Shown in pieces: positions 51,453-60,477 of a DNA stretch of 64,000 nt (position 1 is the first letter of the stretch; each line of letters opens with the position of its first letter). The stretch is from Gordoniibacillus kamchatkensis (lineage in GTDB: Bacteria > Bacillota > Bacilli > Paenibacillales > NBRC-103111). Location of the stretch: NCBI RefSeq assembly GCF_000829455.1, contig NZ_JXAK01000008.1:62001-126000 (forward strand). The letters are read 5' to 3'. Under the pieces are notes generated by a model that saw nothing but the letters and a program-made list of their open reading frames with translations, made no database searches and was not told where the DNA came from. A program made the translations under genes and the position numbers.

Positions 51453-52496
51453 ATGACAACGGCGATTACGATACAGCAGGCTATAGGCAAACTGCTCGGC
51501 GGTCAGGCGCTTGACCGGCAGGAGGCGCGCAGCGTCATGACGGAAGTGATGGAAGGGGCGGCGACTCCGGCGCAAATCGGCTCGCTGCTGACGGCTTTGC
51601 GAATAAAGGGCGAGACCGAAGAGGAGATTACCGGCTTCGCGGAAATTATGCGGCAAATGGCGACGCCCGTGCGCACCGAGAGCACGAATCTGCTTGATAC
51701 GTGCGGTACGGGAGCCGACGGAGCGGACACGATCAACGTTTCGACGGCGGCGGCGATCGTCGCCGCCGCCGGCGGGGTGCGTGTCGCCAAGCACGGCAAT
51801 CGCGCCGCCTCAAGCAAATGCGGCAGCGCCGACGTTCTGGAGGCGCTCGGCGTAACGATCGCACTGTCGCCGGAGCAGGCAAGGGAATGTCTGGAACGGA
51901 TCGGCATCTGCTTCATGTTCGCTCAAGTTTACCATCAATCGATGAAGCATGCGGCCGGGCCGCGCCGCGACCTCGGTTTCCGCACCGTTTTCAACCTGCT
52001 CGGGCCGCTGACGAACCCGGCCGGTGCCGACAGGCAGCTGCTCGGCGTGTTTGACCGCGCCAAGACGGAGACGCTGGCCGCCGTGCTGCGCGAGCTGAAC
52101 GTGAAGCGCGCGCTTGTCGTGGCGAGTCTCGACGGACTGGACGAAATTAGCGTATCGGCTCCGACGAAAGTAACTGAGCTGAAAAACGGCGACATTCGCA
52201 CGTTCGAGCTGACGCCGGCCGATCTCGGCCTGGCCGAGTCGCCGCTCGCCGCCGTAAAAGGCGGCGACGCCGCGCACAATGCGGCGGTCATCCGCCGCGT
52301 GCTGCAAGGGGAGAAAGGGGCGTGCCGCGACATCGTCGTCGCCAACTCCGCCGCCAGCTTTTACGTAACCGGCAAAACGGACACCATGCGCGAAGGAGCC
52401 GAGCTGGCGGCGCGCGTTATCGATTCGGGCGAGGCGCTGGCGAAGCTGGAGCAGCTTATACAAGTGACGGGAGAGCTGAATCATGTTTTTAGATAA
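51453..52496 (+). CDS. trpD: Anthranilate phosphoribosyltransferase
   Basis: 347 aa, second step of tryptophan synthesis. [38 protein letters not shown], HAPAR-region equivalent [35 protein letters not shown] and [19 protein letters not shown] are as in the family. The PRPP loop reads [18 protein letters not shown], with Ala for the usual second Gly of GTGGDG. ATG 51453 follows GGGGGAGGGGACGAAA. Overlaps trpC by 14 nt. Confidence 0.95.
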   Translation: [347 protein letters not shown]

Positions 52497-53274
52497 AATC
52501 GTTGCCACGAAGCAGCGTGAAGTTGCCGCGCTGAAAGAGCGGCTCACGCTCGCTGCGGCGGAGCGGGACATCGCCGGAATGGCGCCTTGCCTCGGCTTCG
52601 AGCGGGCTTTGACGGAGCGCCGGCGGCGGCCGGTAGGGCTGATCGCCGAGGTGAAGAAGGCGTCGCCTTCCAAAGGTTTGATCCGCGCCGACTTCGACCC
52701 GGTTGCGCTGGCCGAGGCTTATGAGCGGGCGCAGGCCGACTGCGTGTCGGTGCTGACCGATACGGATTATTTTCAGGGCAGCAACGAGTACTTGAAGGCG
52801 GTGCGCGAGGCGGTGTCGCTGCCGCTATTGCGCAAAGATTTTACGATCGACGTGCATCAAATCTATGAAGCGCGCCTGATCGGGGCTGACGCGATACTGC
52901 TCATCGCGGCGATTTTGACGACTGCGCAGATGAAGGAATTTTTGCGCGAGGCGCGCGCGCTCGGCATGGACGCGCTCGTCGAAGTGCACGACCGCGCGGA
53001 GCTGGAGCGCGCGCTGGAGCTGGATGCGACGCTGATCGGCATCAACAACCGTAACCTGCATACGTTCGTCACCGACCTCGATACGACGCGGCAGCTGATC
53101 GAGCACGTGCCGGCGGGACGCACGGTCGTGAGCGAGAGCGGCATTTCGTCGCCGGCGCATATGGCCGAGCTGCAGGCAGCGGGAGCGAAGGCGGTGCTCA
53201 TCGGCGAACACTTTATGCGCCAGCCTTCCGTCGAGCAGGCGGTGCGCGATTTGATGGACGGACTGCGGGGGTGA
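52483..53274 (+). CDS. trpC: Indole-3-glycerol phosphate synthase
   Basis: 263-aa TIM barrel. MFLDKIVATKQREVAALKER, VGLIAEVKKASPSKGLIRADFDPVALA, VLTDTDYFQGSNEYLKAVR, LRKDFTIDVHQIYEARLIGADAILLIAAIL, GINNRNLHTF and VSESGISSP are all present, including catalytic Lys (EVKKASPSKG, LRKDF) and Glu (SESG). ATG 52483 lies inside trpD. Confidence 0.97.
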   Translation: MFLDKIVATKQREVAALKERLTLAAAERDIAGMAPCLGFERALTERRRRPVGLIAEVKKASPSKGLIRADFDPVALAEAYERAQADCVSVLTDTDYFQGSNEYLKAVREAVSLPLLRKDFTIDVHQIYEARLIGADAILLIAAILTTAQMKEFLREARALGMDALVEVHDRAELERALELDATLIGINNRNLHTFVTDLDTTRQLIEHVPAGRTVVSESGISSPAHMAELQAAGAKAVLIGEHFMRQPSVEQAVRDLMDGLRG

Positions 53275-54014
53275 ACGGGAGCGTGAACGTACGGGAGAGC
53301 GGTTCAGGCCCGCTGACGGCCGTTAAAATTTGTGGAGTGCGCACATCGGACGTGATACAATCGTTGAAGCCGCTATCGGTAACGCACGTCGGCTTCGTAT
53401 TTGCGAAGAGCAAGCGCCAGGTGACGCCGCAGCAGGCGGGACAGCTCATTCGCGAGCTGCGCGCCGGCGCTGACGCAGCCGGGCGCCCCGCACCGCTTGC
53501 TGTCGGCGTATTCGTCGATCCGTCTTTGGACGAGCTGGCTGCCGTGCTGGCGGAAGCTCCGCTCGACGTTGTGCAGCTGCATGGCAAGGAATCGCCGGAG
53601 CTGTGCGCGGCTGTCCGCGAGCGGTTCGGCGTGCAGCTGTTTAAGGCCGTTTCGATCGCCCGCGATTCGGATGCTGTGCCTGCCGATGCCGATGTCGCCG
53701 CCCAGTTGGACCGCTATCGCGGCACAGTGGACGCGATCCTGCTCGATACGCACGATCCCGTGTATGGCGGCGGGTCGGGTACGACGTTCGCCTGGGATTG
53801 CATCCCGCCTTACCGGCGCTGGGCGCGCGAGGCGGGGGTGCAGCTGCTCGTCGCCGGCGGGCTGACGGCGGACAACGTCGCATCGCTCGTAGCGGACTAT
53901 CGCCCCGACGGCGTGGACGTATCGAGCGGCGTCGAAACGGACGGCATGAAGGACATCGCCAAAATTCAAGCTTTTGTCGAAAGGGTGGCTTCAGTTGACC
54001 ATACAAGTGCCTGA
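53271..54014 (+). CDS. trpF: Phosphoribosylanthranilate isomerase
   Basis: 247 aa (a little longer than usual at the N-terminus). [34 protein letters not shown] carries the catalytic Cys; [35 protein letters not shown] (catalytic Asp) and [16 protein letters not shown] complete the fold. GTG 53271 overlaps trpC; GTG 53283 is an alternative. The end overlaps trpB by about 20 nt. Confidence 0.95.
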   Translation: MNGSVNVRESGSGPLTAVKICGVRTSDVIQSLKPLSVTHVGFVFAKSKRQVTPQQAGQLIRELRAGADAAGRPAPLAVGVFVDPSLDELAAVLAEAPLDVVQLHGKESPELCAAVRERFGVQLFKAVSIARDSDAVPADADVAAQLDRYRGTVDAILLDTHDPVYGGGSGTTFAWDCIPPYRRWAREAGVQLLVAGGLTADNVASLVADYRPDGVDVSSGVETDGMKDIAKIQAFVERVASVDHTSA

Positions 54015-55199
54015 CATACACGGAAGGTTCGGCAAGTTCGGCGGCCGGTACGTGCCGGAGACGCTCATGAACGCGCTGATCGAGCTGGAGGAAGCGTATC
54101 GCCGCTACTCGCAGGACCCCGAATTTATCGCCGAAGTCCAATATTTGCTCAAACAGTACAGCGGCCGTCCGACGCCGCTTTATTACGCGGAGCGTCTGAC
54201 CGAAAAGCTCGGCGGCGCGAAAATATACTTGAAGCGCGAAGATTTGAACCATACCGGCGCGCACAAAATCAACAACACGATCGGCCAAGCGGTGCTGGCA
54301 AAGCGGATGGGCAAAAAGAAGGTAATCGCGGAAACCGGCGCCGGCCAGCACGGCGTCGCGACCGCCACGGTGGCGGCATTGCTCGGGCTCGAATGCAAAG
54401 TGTTCATGGGCGAAATCGATACGCAGCGCCAGCAGCTCAACGTATTCCGCATGAAGCTGCTCGGCTCCGAAGTCGTGCCTGTCGTCTCCGGCTCGCGCAC
54501 GCTCAAGGACGCCGGCAACGAGGCGCTGCGCTACTGGGTCAGCCATGTTGACGACACGTTTTACATTCTCGGCTCCGTCGTCGGCCCGCATCCGTATCCG
54601 ATGATGGTGCGCGACTTCCAGCGCGTCATCGGCGACGAAGCGCGGGCGCAAATGCTGGAGGCGGAAGGCCGGCTCCCGGACGCGGTCATTGCCTGCGTCG
54701 GGGGCGCAGCAACGCGATGGGCATTTTTTACCCGTTCGTGCGCGACGAAGCCGTACGTTTGATCGGCGTCGAAGCGGCAGGGAAGGGAGTCGATACGGAG
54801 GAGCATGCGGCCTCGATTACGAAAGGCAGCATCGGCGTGTTCCAAGGCTCGATGAGCTATTTGCTGCAGGACGAGTACGGCCAAGTGCAGGAGGCGCACT
54901 CGATTTCGGCGGGCCTCGATTATCCCGGCATCGGGCCGGAGCATTCGTATTTGCACGAGACGAAGCGGGCCGAGTACGTGCCGATTAGCGACGCCGAAGC
55001 GCTGGAGGCGTTGCAGCTGCTCAGCCGCACCGAAGGCATCATTCCGGCGCTGGAAAGCGCGCACGCCATCGCGCAGGCGATGAAAGTGGCGCCGGCGATG
55101 AGCCGCGACCAGATTATCGTCGTCAACTTGTCCGGACGCGGCGACAAAGACGTTGAAGCGATCATGAAATATTTGGGGATGGGGGGCGCTGACGCATGA
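53995..55199 (+). CDS. trpB: Tryptophan synthase beta chain, frame broken by a 1-nt deletion
   Basis: PLP enzyme joining indole and serine. [72 protein letters not shown] (Schiff-base Lys in HKIN) and [16 protein letters not shown] are in the first frame. The phosphate loop should read [16 protein letters not shown], but one G is missing at 54704-54707, so the frame jumps; it continues as [24 protein letters not shown] ... [16 protein letters not shown] to 55199. Corrected length about 401 aa. TTG 53995 follows AAAGGGTGGCTTCAG. Confidence 0.95.
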
Positions 55200-56005
55200 A
55201 TCTCATCGACCAGAAATTCGCCGAACTGAAGTCGTCCGGCCAAACGGCGCTCATCCCGTTCCTGACTGTAGGCGACCCAAGCCTCGAGCTTACCGTGCAC
55301 ATTTTGAAGGAGCTGGAAGCTGGCGGCGCCGATATCGTCGAGCTCGGCGTGCCGTATTCCGATCCGCTCGCCGATGGCCCGGTCATCCAAAGCTCGTCGC
55401 AGCGGGCGCTGCGGCGCCAGATTACGATCCGGAGCTGCATCGAAGTCGCCCGCGAAGCGCGCAATGCCGGCGTTACGCTGCCGTTCATCCTGTTTACGTA
55501 CTATAACCCCGTTTTGCAGCTCGGTTTGGAGCGGACGTTCGCTTTGCTGAACGAAAACGGCATCAGCGGACTGATCGTCCCGGATTTGCCGATGGAGGAA
55601 AACGAAGAAGTGCGCCGCCTCGCCGAGCGGCACGGCGTGCATTTGATCCCGCTCGTGGCGCCGACGTCGAACGCGCGCATCCGCAGCATCGTTACCCAGG
55701 CCAAAGGCTTCGTATATTGCGTCTCCTCGCTCGGGGTAACCGGCGTCAGATCGGAGTTCCACTCCGGCATCGACGAGTTTCTGCATACGGTCAAATCCGC
55801 CGCCGACGTGCCGATCGCCATCGGCTTCGGCATCTCAAGCCGCGAGCAAGTGGCCAAGTTCGAATCCGTCTGCGACGGCGTCGTCGTCGGCTCGGCGCTC
55901 GTGCGCCGCATCGAGGAAGCGGAAGCGCTGCTGGAAAACGAAGCGACGCGGGAGCAGGGGCTGCGGCAAATTCGCGAGTTCATCCGGCAATTGAAGGGGA
56001 ACTGA
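55196..56005 (+). CDS. trpA: Tryptophan synthase alpha chain
   Basis: 269-aa TIM barrel cleaving indole-3-glycerol phosphate. [65 protein letters not shown] holds catalytic Glu and Asp; [48 protein letters not shown] and [13 protein letters not shown] follow. ATG 55196 overlaps the trpB stop by 4 nt, matching coupled alpha/beta translation. Last gene before a 380-bp gap. Confidence 0.97.
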   Translation: MNLIDQKFAELKSSGQTALIPFLTVGDPSLELTVHILKELEAGGADIVELGVPYSDPLADGPVIQSSSQRALRRQITIRSCIEVAREARNAGVTLPFILFTYYNPVLQLGLERTFALLNENGISGLIVPDLPMEENEEVRRLAERHGVHLIPLVAPTSNARIRSIVTQAKGFVYCVSSLGVTGVRSEFHSGIDEFLHTVKSAADVPIAIGFGISSREQVAKFESVCDGVVVGSALVRRIEEAEALLENEATREQGLRQIREFIRQLKGN

Positions 56006-56384
56006 TCTGACTGCCCGAGAGAGAGTGGGGCGGCACTGCGGACCTAAGCATGTGGGTCGCCGGCTTCATTGAACTCGCGTTCCTATGAATTTGCAAGCAA
56101 GGTTGGAACGCGAGTTCAATGGCTTATGCTTACGAAGCGAGTTTTGCTACGCAAAACTTGTAGCTCCAAGGCTTACATTCCCATCCTCCGTTCCGCCTGT
56201 CCCGGGCAGCATGAACCGATCCATTGAAAAGATAAGCCTCCGTCAGGCGGCAGCCTGGCGGGGGCTCGCGTCATCGCGGCGAAAAAAACGCATGGAAATC
56301 GGCGACTTTCTGATATACAATAGGGAAAGCGTCGATAAATTGCTGCTTTAACGCTGTAACGAACATGAAGAGGTGTATTCGCTC
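56006..56384. other. 380-bp gap between trpA and hisC with large inverted repeats
   Basis: CATTGAACTCGCGTTCC (56067-56083) is repeated exactly, inverted, at 56105-56121 with a 21-nt loop, and the flanking TAAGCAT/ATGCTTA adds weak pairing. A second hairpin AGTTTTGC-TAC-GCAAAACT lies at about 56142-56160. A third, imperfect, GC-rich one spans about 56235-56268. None is followed by a T run. An ORF of 88 codons here has no ribosome site or family, so I do not call it. Confidence 0.6.
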
Positions 56385-57485
56385 ATGCAGCCGAAACGTA
56401 CGATTGTCCATTTGCCGGTATATCAGCCGGGCAAACCGATTGAAGAAGTGAAGCGCGAGCTTGGCCTTACGGAAGTCATTAAGCTGGCCTCGAACGAAAA
56501 TCCGTTCGGCTGCTCGCCGAAAGTGAAAGAAGCGATCGTCAAAGAGCTCGAGAACATTTCGCTCTACCCGGACGGCGGCAGCGTCGAGCTGTCGGGCGTA
56601 TTGGCCAAATTTCTCGGCGTAGAGACGGACCAGCTCATTTACGGCGCCGGTTCGGACGAAATTATTCTCATGATCGCGCGCGCCTATCTGGTTCCTGGCG
56701 ACGAGACGGTTATGGCGACGCATACGTTCCCGCAATACAAGCACAACTGCGAGATCGAAGGCGCCGTATGCATCGAAGTGCCGCTAAAGGAAGGAACGCA
56801 CGATTTGCCGGCGATGCTGGCGGTCGTCAACGAACGGACGAAAGTGATCTGGCTGTGCAATCCGAACAACCCGACGGGCACAATGGTGACCCACGACGAG
56901 GTCGAGCGCTTCCTTGAGGCCGTTCCGTCCTCGGTGCTGGTCGTTTTGGACGAGGCTTATTGCGAGTACAACACGACCGGCAAATATCCGCGCAGCCTGG
57001 AGCTGCTGAAGCAATACCCGAACGTCATCATTTTGCGTACTTTTTCCAAAATTTACGGTCTTGCCGCGCTGCGCGAAGGCTACGGCGTCGGCCATCCCGA
57101 CGTCATCCGCACGATCAATCAGGTGCGCGAGCCGTTCAATACGAGCCGGTTCGGCCAGTCGGCGGCGATCGCCGCCATTCAGGACCAGGAGTTCATCGCC
57201 ATGTGCCGCGACCGCAACGCCGAAGGCATCGCCTACATCAGCGGCGAGCTCGATCGTCTCGGCTTGAGCGCTTATCCGGCGCACGGCAACTTCATGCTTA
57301 TCGATGTGGGTCGTCCCGCGAAGCTCGTGTTCGAAGCGCTGCTGCGCAAAGGCATTATCGTCCGCGGCGGACATGCGCTCGGTTTTCCGACGTCAATCCG
57401 CGTTACGATCGGCAGCCGCGAACAGAACGAGAAGTTCGTCGCCGCCCTCGAGCAAGTGCTCGGCGAAGTGGGAGCCGGCGCATAA
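56385..57485 (+). CDS. hisC: Histidinol-phosphate aminotransferase
   Basis: About 366-aa class-I PLP aminotransferase; in Bacillus it also serves tyrosine and phenylalanine. VIKLASNENPFGCSPKVKEAI, LYPDGGSVELSGVLAKFLG, GAGSDEIILMIARAYLVPGDE, WLCNPNNPTGTMV, VVLDEAYCEY and ILRTFSKIYGLAALREGYG (PLP Lys) are clear. ATG 56385 follows AAGAGGTGTATTCGCTC; a GTG at 56373 overlaps the site. Confidence 0.95.
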   Translation: MQPKRTIVHLPVYQPGKPIEEVKRELGLTEVIKLASNENPFGCSPKVKEAIVKELENISLYPDGGSVELSGVLAKFLGVETDQLIYGAGSDEIILMIARAYLVPGDETVMATHTFPQYKHNCEIEGAVCIEVPLKEGTHDLPAMLAVVNERTKVIWLCNPNNPTGTMVTHDEVERFLEAVPSSVLVVLDEAYCEYNTTGKYPRSLELLKQYPNVIILRTFSKIYGLAALREGYGVGHPDVIRTINQVREPFNTSRFGQSAAIAAIQDQEFIAMCRDRNAEGIAYISGELDRLGLSAYPAHGNFMLIDVGRPAKLVFEALLRKGIIVRGGHALGFPTSIRVTIGSREQNEKFVAALEQVLGEVGAGA

Positions 57486-57533
57486 CGCGCCGGCTTTTTC
57501 TTCATCGTTTCCAGATTTTACAGTAAAGGTTGA

Positions 57534-58631
57534 ATGCAATTGACAACTATCGCCATTTTCGGCGTCGGCCTGATCGGCGGCTCGCTCGCCCTATGCTTCA
57601 AGGGCAAGCCCGGCATTCGGGTCATCGGCCATTCGAACCGTCCCGAATCTGTGGACAAATATGTGAAGCGGGGCGTCGTCGACGACGCGACGACTTCGAT
57701 GCAGGAGGCGGCGGAGGCGGCGGACGTCATTTTCGTCTGCGTTCCCGTAGGGCTGCTGGAATCGTATTTGGCGCAGCTGCAGCAATATAAGCTGAAGCCC
57801 GGCTGCATCATTACGGACGTCGGCAGCACCAAAGCGTCCGTCGTGGCCGCTGCAGGCAAGCTGATGGGCAGCGATATCTATTTCATCGGCGGCCATCCGA
57901 TGGCCGGCTCCGAGCGTTCCGGCGTCGAAGCCGCGTCTTCGCATTTGTTCGAGAACGCCTATTACGTGCTGACGCCGCAGCCCGGTACGCCGCCCGAAAT
58001 CGTGCAAAAGCTCGAAGCGCTGCTCAAGCATACGAAAGCCCACATCGTGAAAATGGACTCCCGTCAGCACGACGACATTGTCGGCGCCATCAGCCATTTG
58101 CCGCACGTGATCGCCGTCGCGCTCGTCAATCAAATTCGCCGCTACAACGACGGCAATGCGATGTATCAGCAGCTGGCGGCGGGGGGGTTCCGCGACATTA
58201 CCCGCATCGCTTCCAGCGAGCCGACGATATGGCGCGACATCCTGATCAATAACCGCGATGTGCTGTTGCGGCTGCTCGCCGACTGGAACGGCGAGATCGA
58301 GCGGTTTATCTCCATGCTGCAGGACGGCGACGCCGCCGGCATCGAGCGGGAGTTCGCCGAAGCGGGGCAATTCCGCAAGGAGCTGCCCGAGCGGCGGAAA
58401 GGGATCATTACGCCGCTGTACGATTTGTACGTCGACGTGCCGGACCATCCCGGCGTCATCGGCCATATCGCTTCGCTGCTGGGCGGCGAACGCATCAACT
58501 TGAGCAACATCCAGATTATCGAGAGCCGCGAGGACGTGCCCGGCGTACTTCGGCTGTCGTTTCGCAACGAGCGGGACGTGGACATGGCGGCGCAGCTGCT
58601 GCGCGCTCACCATTACGCCGTGAACGTGTAG
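57534..58631 (+). CDS. tyrA: Prephenate dehydrogenase with ACT domain
   Basis: 365 aa. Rossmann IAIFGVGLIGGSLALCFKG; HPMAGSERSGVEAASSHLFENAYYVLTPQ; catalytic His in AISHLPHVIAVALVN; FRDITRIASSEPTIWRDILINNRD. C-terminal ACT domain (VDVPDHPGVIGHIASLLGGERINLSNIQIIESRED) for aromatic feedback. Converts prephenate to 4-hydroxyphenylpyruvate. B. subtilis has aroE next; here a new operon begins. Confidence 0.96.
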   Translation: MQLTTIAIFGVGLIGGSLALCFKGKPGIRVIGHSNRPESVDKYVKRGVVDDATTSMQEAAEAADVIFVCVPVGLLESYLAQLQQYKLKPGCIITDVGSTKASVVAAAGKLMGSDIYFIGGHPMAGSERSGVEAASSHLFENAYYVLTPQPGTPPEIVQKLEALLKHTKAHIVKMDSRQHDDIVGAISHLPHVIAVALVNQIRRYNDGNAMYQQLAAGGFRDITRIASSEPTIWRDILINNRDVLLRLLADWNGEIERFISMLQDGDAAGIEREFAEAGQFRKELPERRKGIITPLYDLYVDVPDHPGVIGHIASLLGGERINLSNIQIIESREDVPGVLRLSFRNERDVDMAAQLLRAHHYAVNV

Positions 58632-58681
58632 CCGGACAAAAAAAGGGGGGATCCCCCGAAACAACCGCTTTCAAAATCCGA

Positions 58682-58731
58682 TAAAACGTTTTCAAAAAGT
58701 TGTTGACAAAATGAAAACGGATTCATATAAT
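58682..58731 (+). promoter_or_regulatory. Consensus sigma-A promoter with cre-like operators
   Basis: TTGACA (58703-58708), exactly 17 bp, TATAAT (58726-58731). The spacer holds TGAAAACGGATTCA (58712-58725), 12 of 14 with a catabolite-responsive element, and TAAAACGTTTTCA (about 58683-58695) lies just upstream of -35. CcpA repression is therefore likely; this fits the downstream sugar-uptake genes. Confidence 0.7.
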
Positions 58732-58860
58732 AAAAGTACAGTATGGTTTCTCTCCACTCCTATCCGATATTGCACTATGTGCGGCCGCTGATACGTCGGG
58801 CGGTATTTTTTTTGGATTCCGGGCCGATGTAGCCGAGATCAGCAGAGGGGAGGGCGCGGC

Positions 58861-60477
58861 GTGTACAAAATCATCATCGTCGACGACGACGAAGAAGTAC
58901 GAGAAGGCATTATCGAGTGTATCGATTGGAATTCCCACGGCTTTGAAGTCGCAGCGGAGTGCTCCGACGGTTCGGAAGCGCTGGCGGCAGCCCGGAAGCA
59001 TAAACCCGACTTGATTTTGTCCGATATTTGCATGCCGTATATGGACGGGATCGAGCTTGCGCGGCAAATCCAGACCGTTTCTCCTCATACGAAAGTGATC
59101 ATTTTGACGGGATATGACGATTTTGACTATGCCCAGCAGGCGCTGCGGCTCAAAGTGTACGACTTTATCGTCAAACCGATGACCGCCGGCGAGCTTAGAG
59201 CAATGCTCGATAAAGTGAAGCTGGATATGGACCGCGAGGCCGCTAGCCGCCTCAGCTTGCAGCAGCTCAGCGCGAAGCTTCACCAGAGCATGCCGCTGCT
59301 CAAGGAACGGTTTCTCGAGCGGCTCATGAACGAACCGGTAAGCGAGGACGAGGTCCTAAGCAACCTGCACGATTTCGGGCTTCCGCCGGTTTGCCCGCCT
59401 TGCCTCGTGCTGACGGTCCATATCGACGATTTGGACAAGCTGCGGCAGGAAAGGTGGCGCAGCGGCCTGGACCTGCCCTGCTTCGCCGCCTACAACGTGG
59501 CGCTCGATGTTGCGGAAGAAAAGCAGGCGGTCGTTTTCCGGACGAGAGAAGAAACGATCGCCGTTCTGCTCTTCGGGATGGAGGAGACGCCGCTCTATGA
59601 GATGGCCTTTCACGTAGCCGAGGAGCTGCGCCGCTGCACGGAAACGTTCCTCAAATTCACCGTCACCATAGGGATCGGCGAAGTTTGCGCCAAGCTCGGC
59701 GATTTGCCCCGTTCCTACCAAAGCTCCGCCGCTGCCGCCGGTTACCGTTTCGTGCTCGGCAAAAACCGCATCATCAGCATCCGCGACATGGAAGGCGCGA
59801 GCACCGCGCCGAAGCAGCCGAATCAGGATTGGGGCAACAAGTTTGCCGCGTTGTTAAAAACAGGCACGTCCGAGGAAGCCGAAGCTCTTGTCGGGCAATT
59901 TATCGCCGATCTGAGAAGCACTTTGCTTCCTGCCGACGGATGCTGCCTCCACATTCAAGCCGTCATCATTGCCATGATGAACATCATGCGCGAGCTTTGC
60001 CAAAGCGACACCCCGTTGTTCGCACACCTCGAACAGACTCTCGCCGACATTCATCGTTTCACGACACTTCACGATACGGAGCTCTGGCTAAAGGATCTAT
60101 GCTGTGAAGCGGTCTCGCAGCTCTCCGGGCAGCGGGGCGATTTTGCCCAGGCCGGGGTGCGCAGCGCCATCGCCTACATCGAAGAGCATTTTGCAGACGA
60201 GCATTTTTCGGTGCGGCAAGTGTGCCGTCACGTTCATTTGAGCAAAAGCTACTTGAGCACCATTTTCAAACAGCAAACGGATCAAACGATTATGGAATTT
60301 GCGACGCGGCTTAGGATGGAGAAGGCGAAAGAGCTTTTGCTCGCCCCGCTCAAGTCGTATGAGGTTGCCGCCAAAGTAGGCTACAGCGATCCGCAATATT
60401 TCAGCGTGCAGTTCAAGAAGCAAACCGGCCTGAGCCCGACCGAATTCCGCGACAGGCTGACGAAGGCAAGGCGGTGA
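58861..60477 (+). CDS. YesN-type response regulator with AraC DNA-binding domain
   Basis: 538 aa; GTG start behind GGGAGGGCGCGGC. Receiver: MYKIIIVDDDEEVREGI, phospho-Asp in LILSDICMPYMDGIEL (about residue 55), Thr in IILTGYDDFDYAQQAL, Lys in DFIVKPMT. Middle linker about 260 residues without a name. C-terminal HTH_18: AIAYIEEHFADEHFSVRQVCRHVHLSKSYLSTIFKQQTDQTIMEFATRLRMEKAKELL ... VGYSDPQYFSVQFKKQTGLSPTEFR. Pairs with the kinase that overlaps it; controls the sugar-binding genes. Confidence 0.95.
   Translation: MYKIIIVDDDEEVREGIIECIDWNSHGFEVAAECSDGSEALAAARKHKPDLILSDICMPYMDGIELARQIQTVSPHTKVIILTGYDDFDYAQQALRLKVYDFIVKPMTAGELRAMLDKVKLDMDREAASRLSLQQLSAKLHQSMPLLKERFLERLMNEPVSEDEVLSNLHDFGLPPVCPPCLVLTVHIDDLDKLRQERWRSGLDLPCFAAYNVALDVAEEKQAVVFRTREETIAVLLFGMEETPLYEMAFHVAEELRRCTETFLKFTVTIGIGEVCAKLGDLPRSYQSSAAAAGYRFVLGKNRIISIRDMEGASTAPKQPNQDWGNKFAALLKTGTSEEAEALVGQFIADLRSTLLPADGCCLHIQAVIIAMMNIMRELCQSDTPLFAHLEQTLADIHRFTTLHDTELWLKDLCCEAVSQLSGQRGDFAQAGVRSAIAYIEEHFADEHFSVRQVCRHVHLSKSYLSTIFKQQTDQTIMEFATRLRMEKAKELLLAPLKSYEVAAKVGYSDPQYFSVQFKKQTGLSPTEFRDRLTKARR

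Noticed and set aside
56085-56351. 88-codon ORF between trpA and hisC
   Set aside because: It reads through the inverted repeat, has no ribosome site, and resembles no family.
58638-58662. Terminator after tyrA (A run, GGGGGATCCCCC)
   Set aside because: The T run is on the minus strand only, and no minus-strand gene ends here; the stem is short and symmetric, so I could not support it for tyrA.
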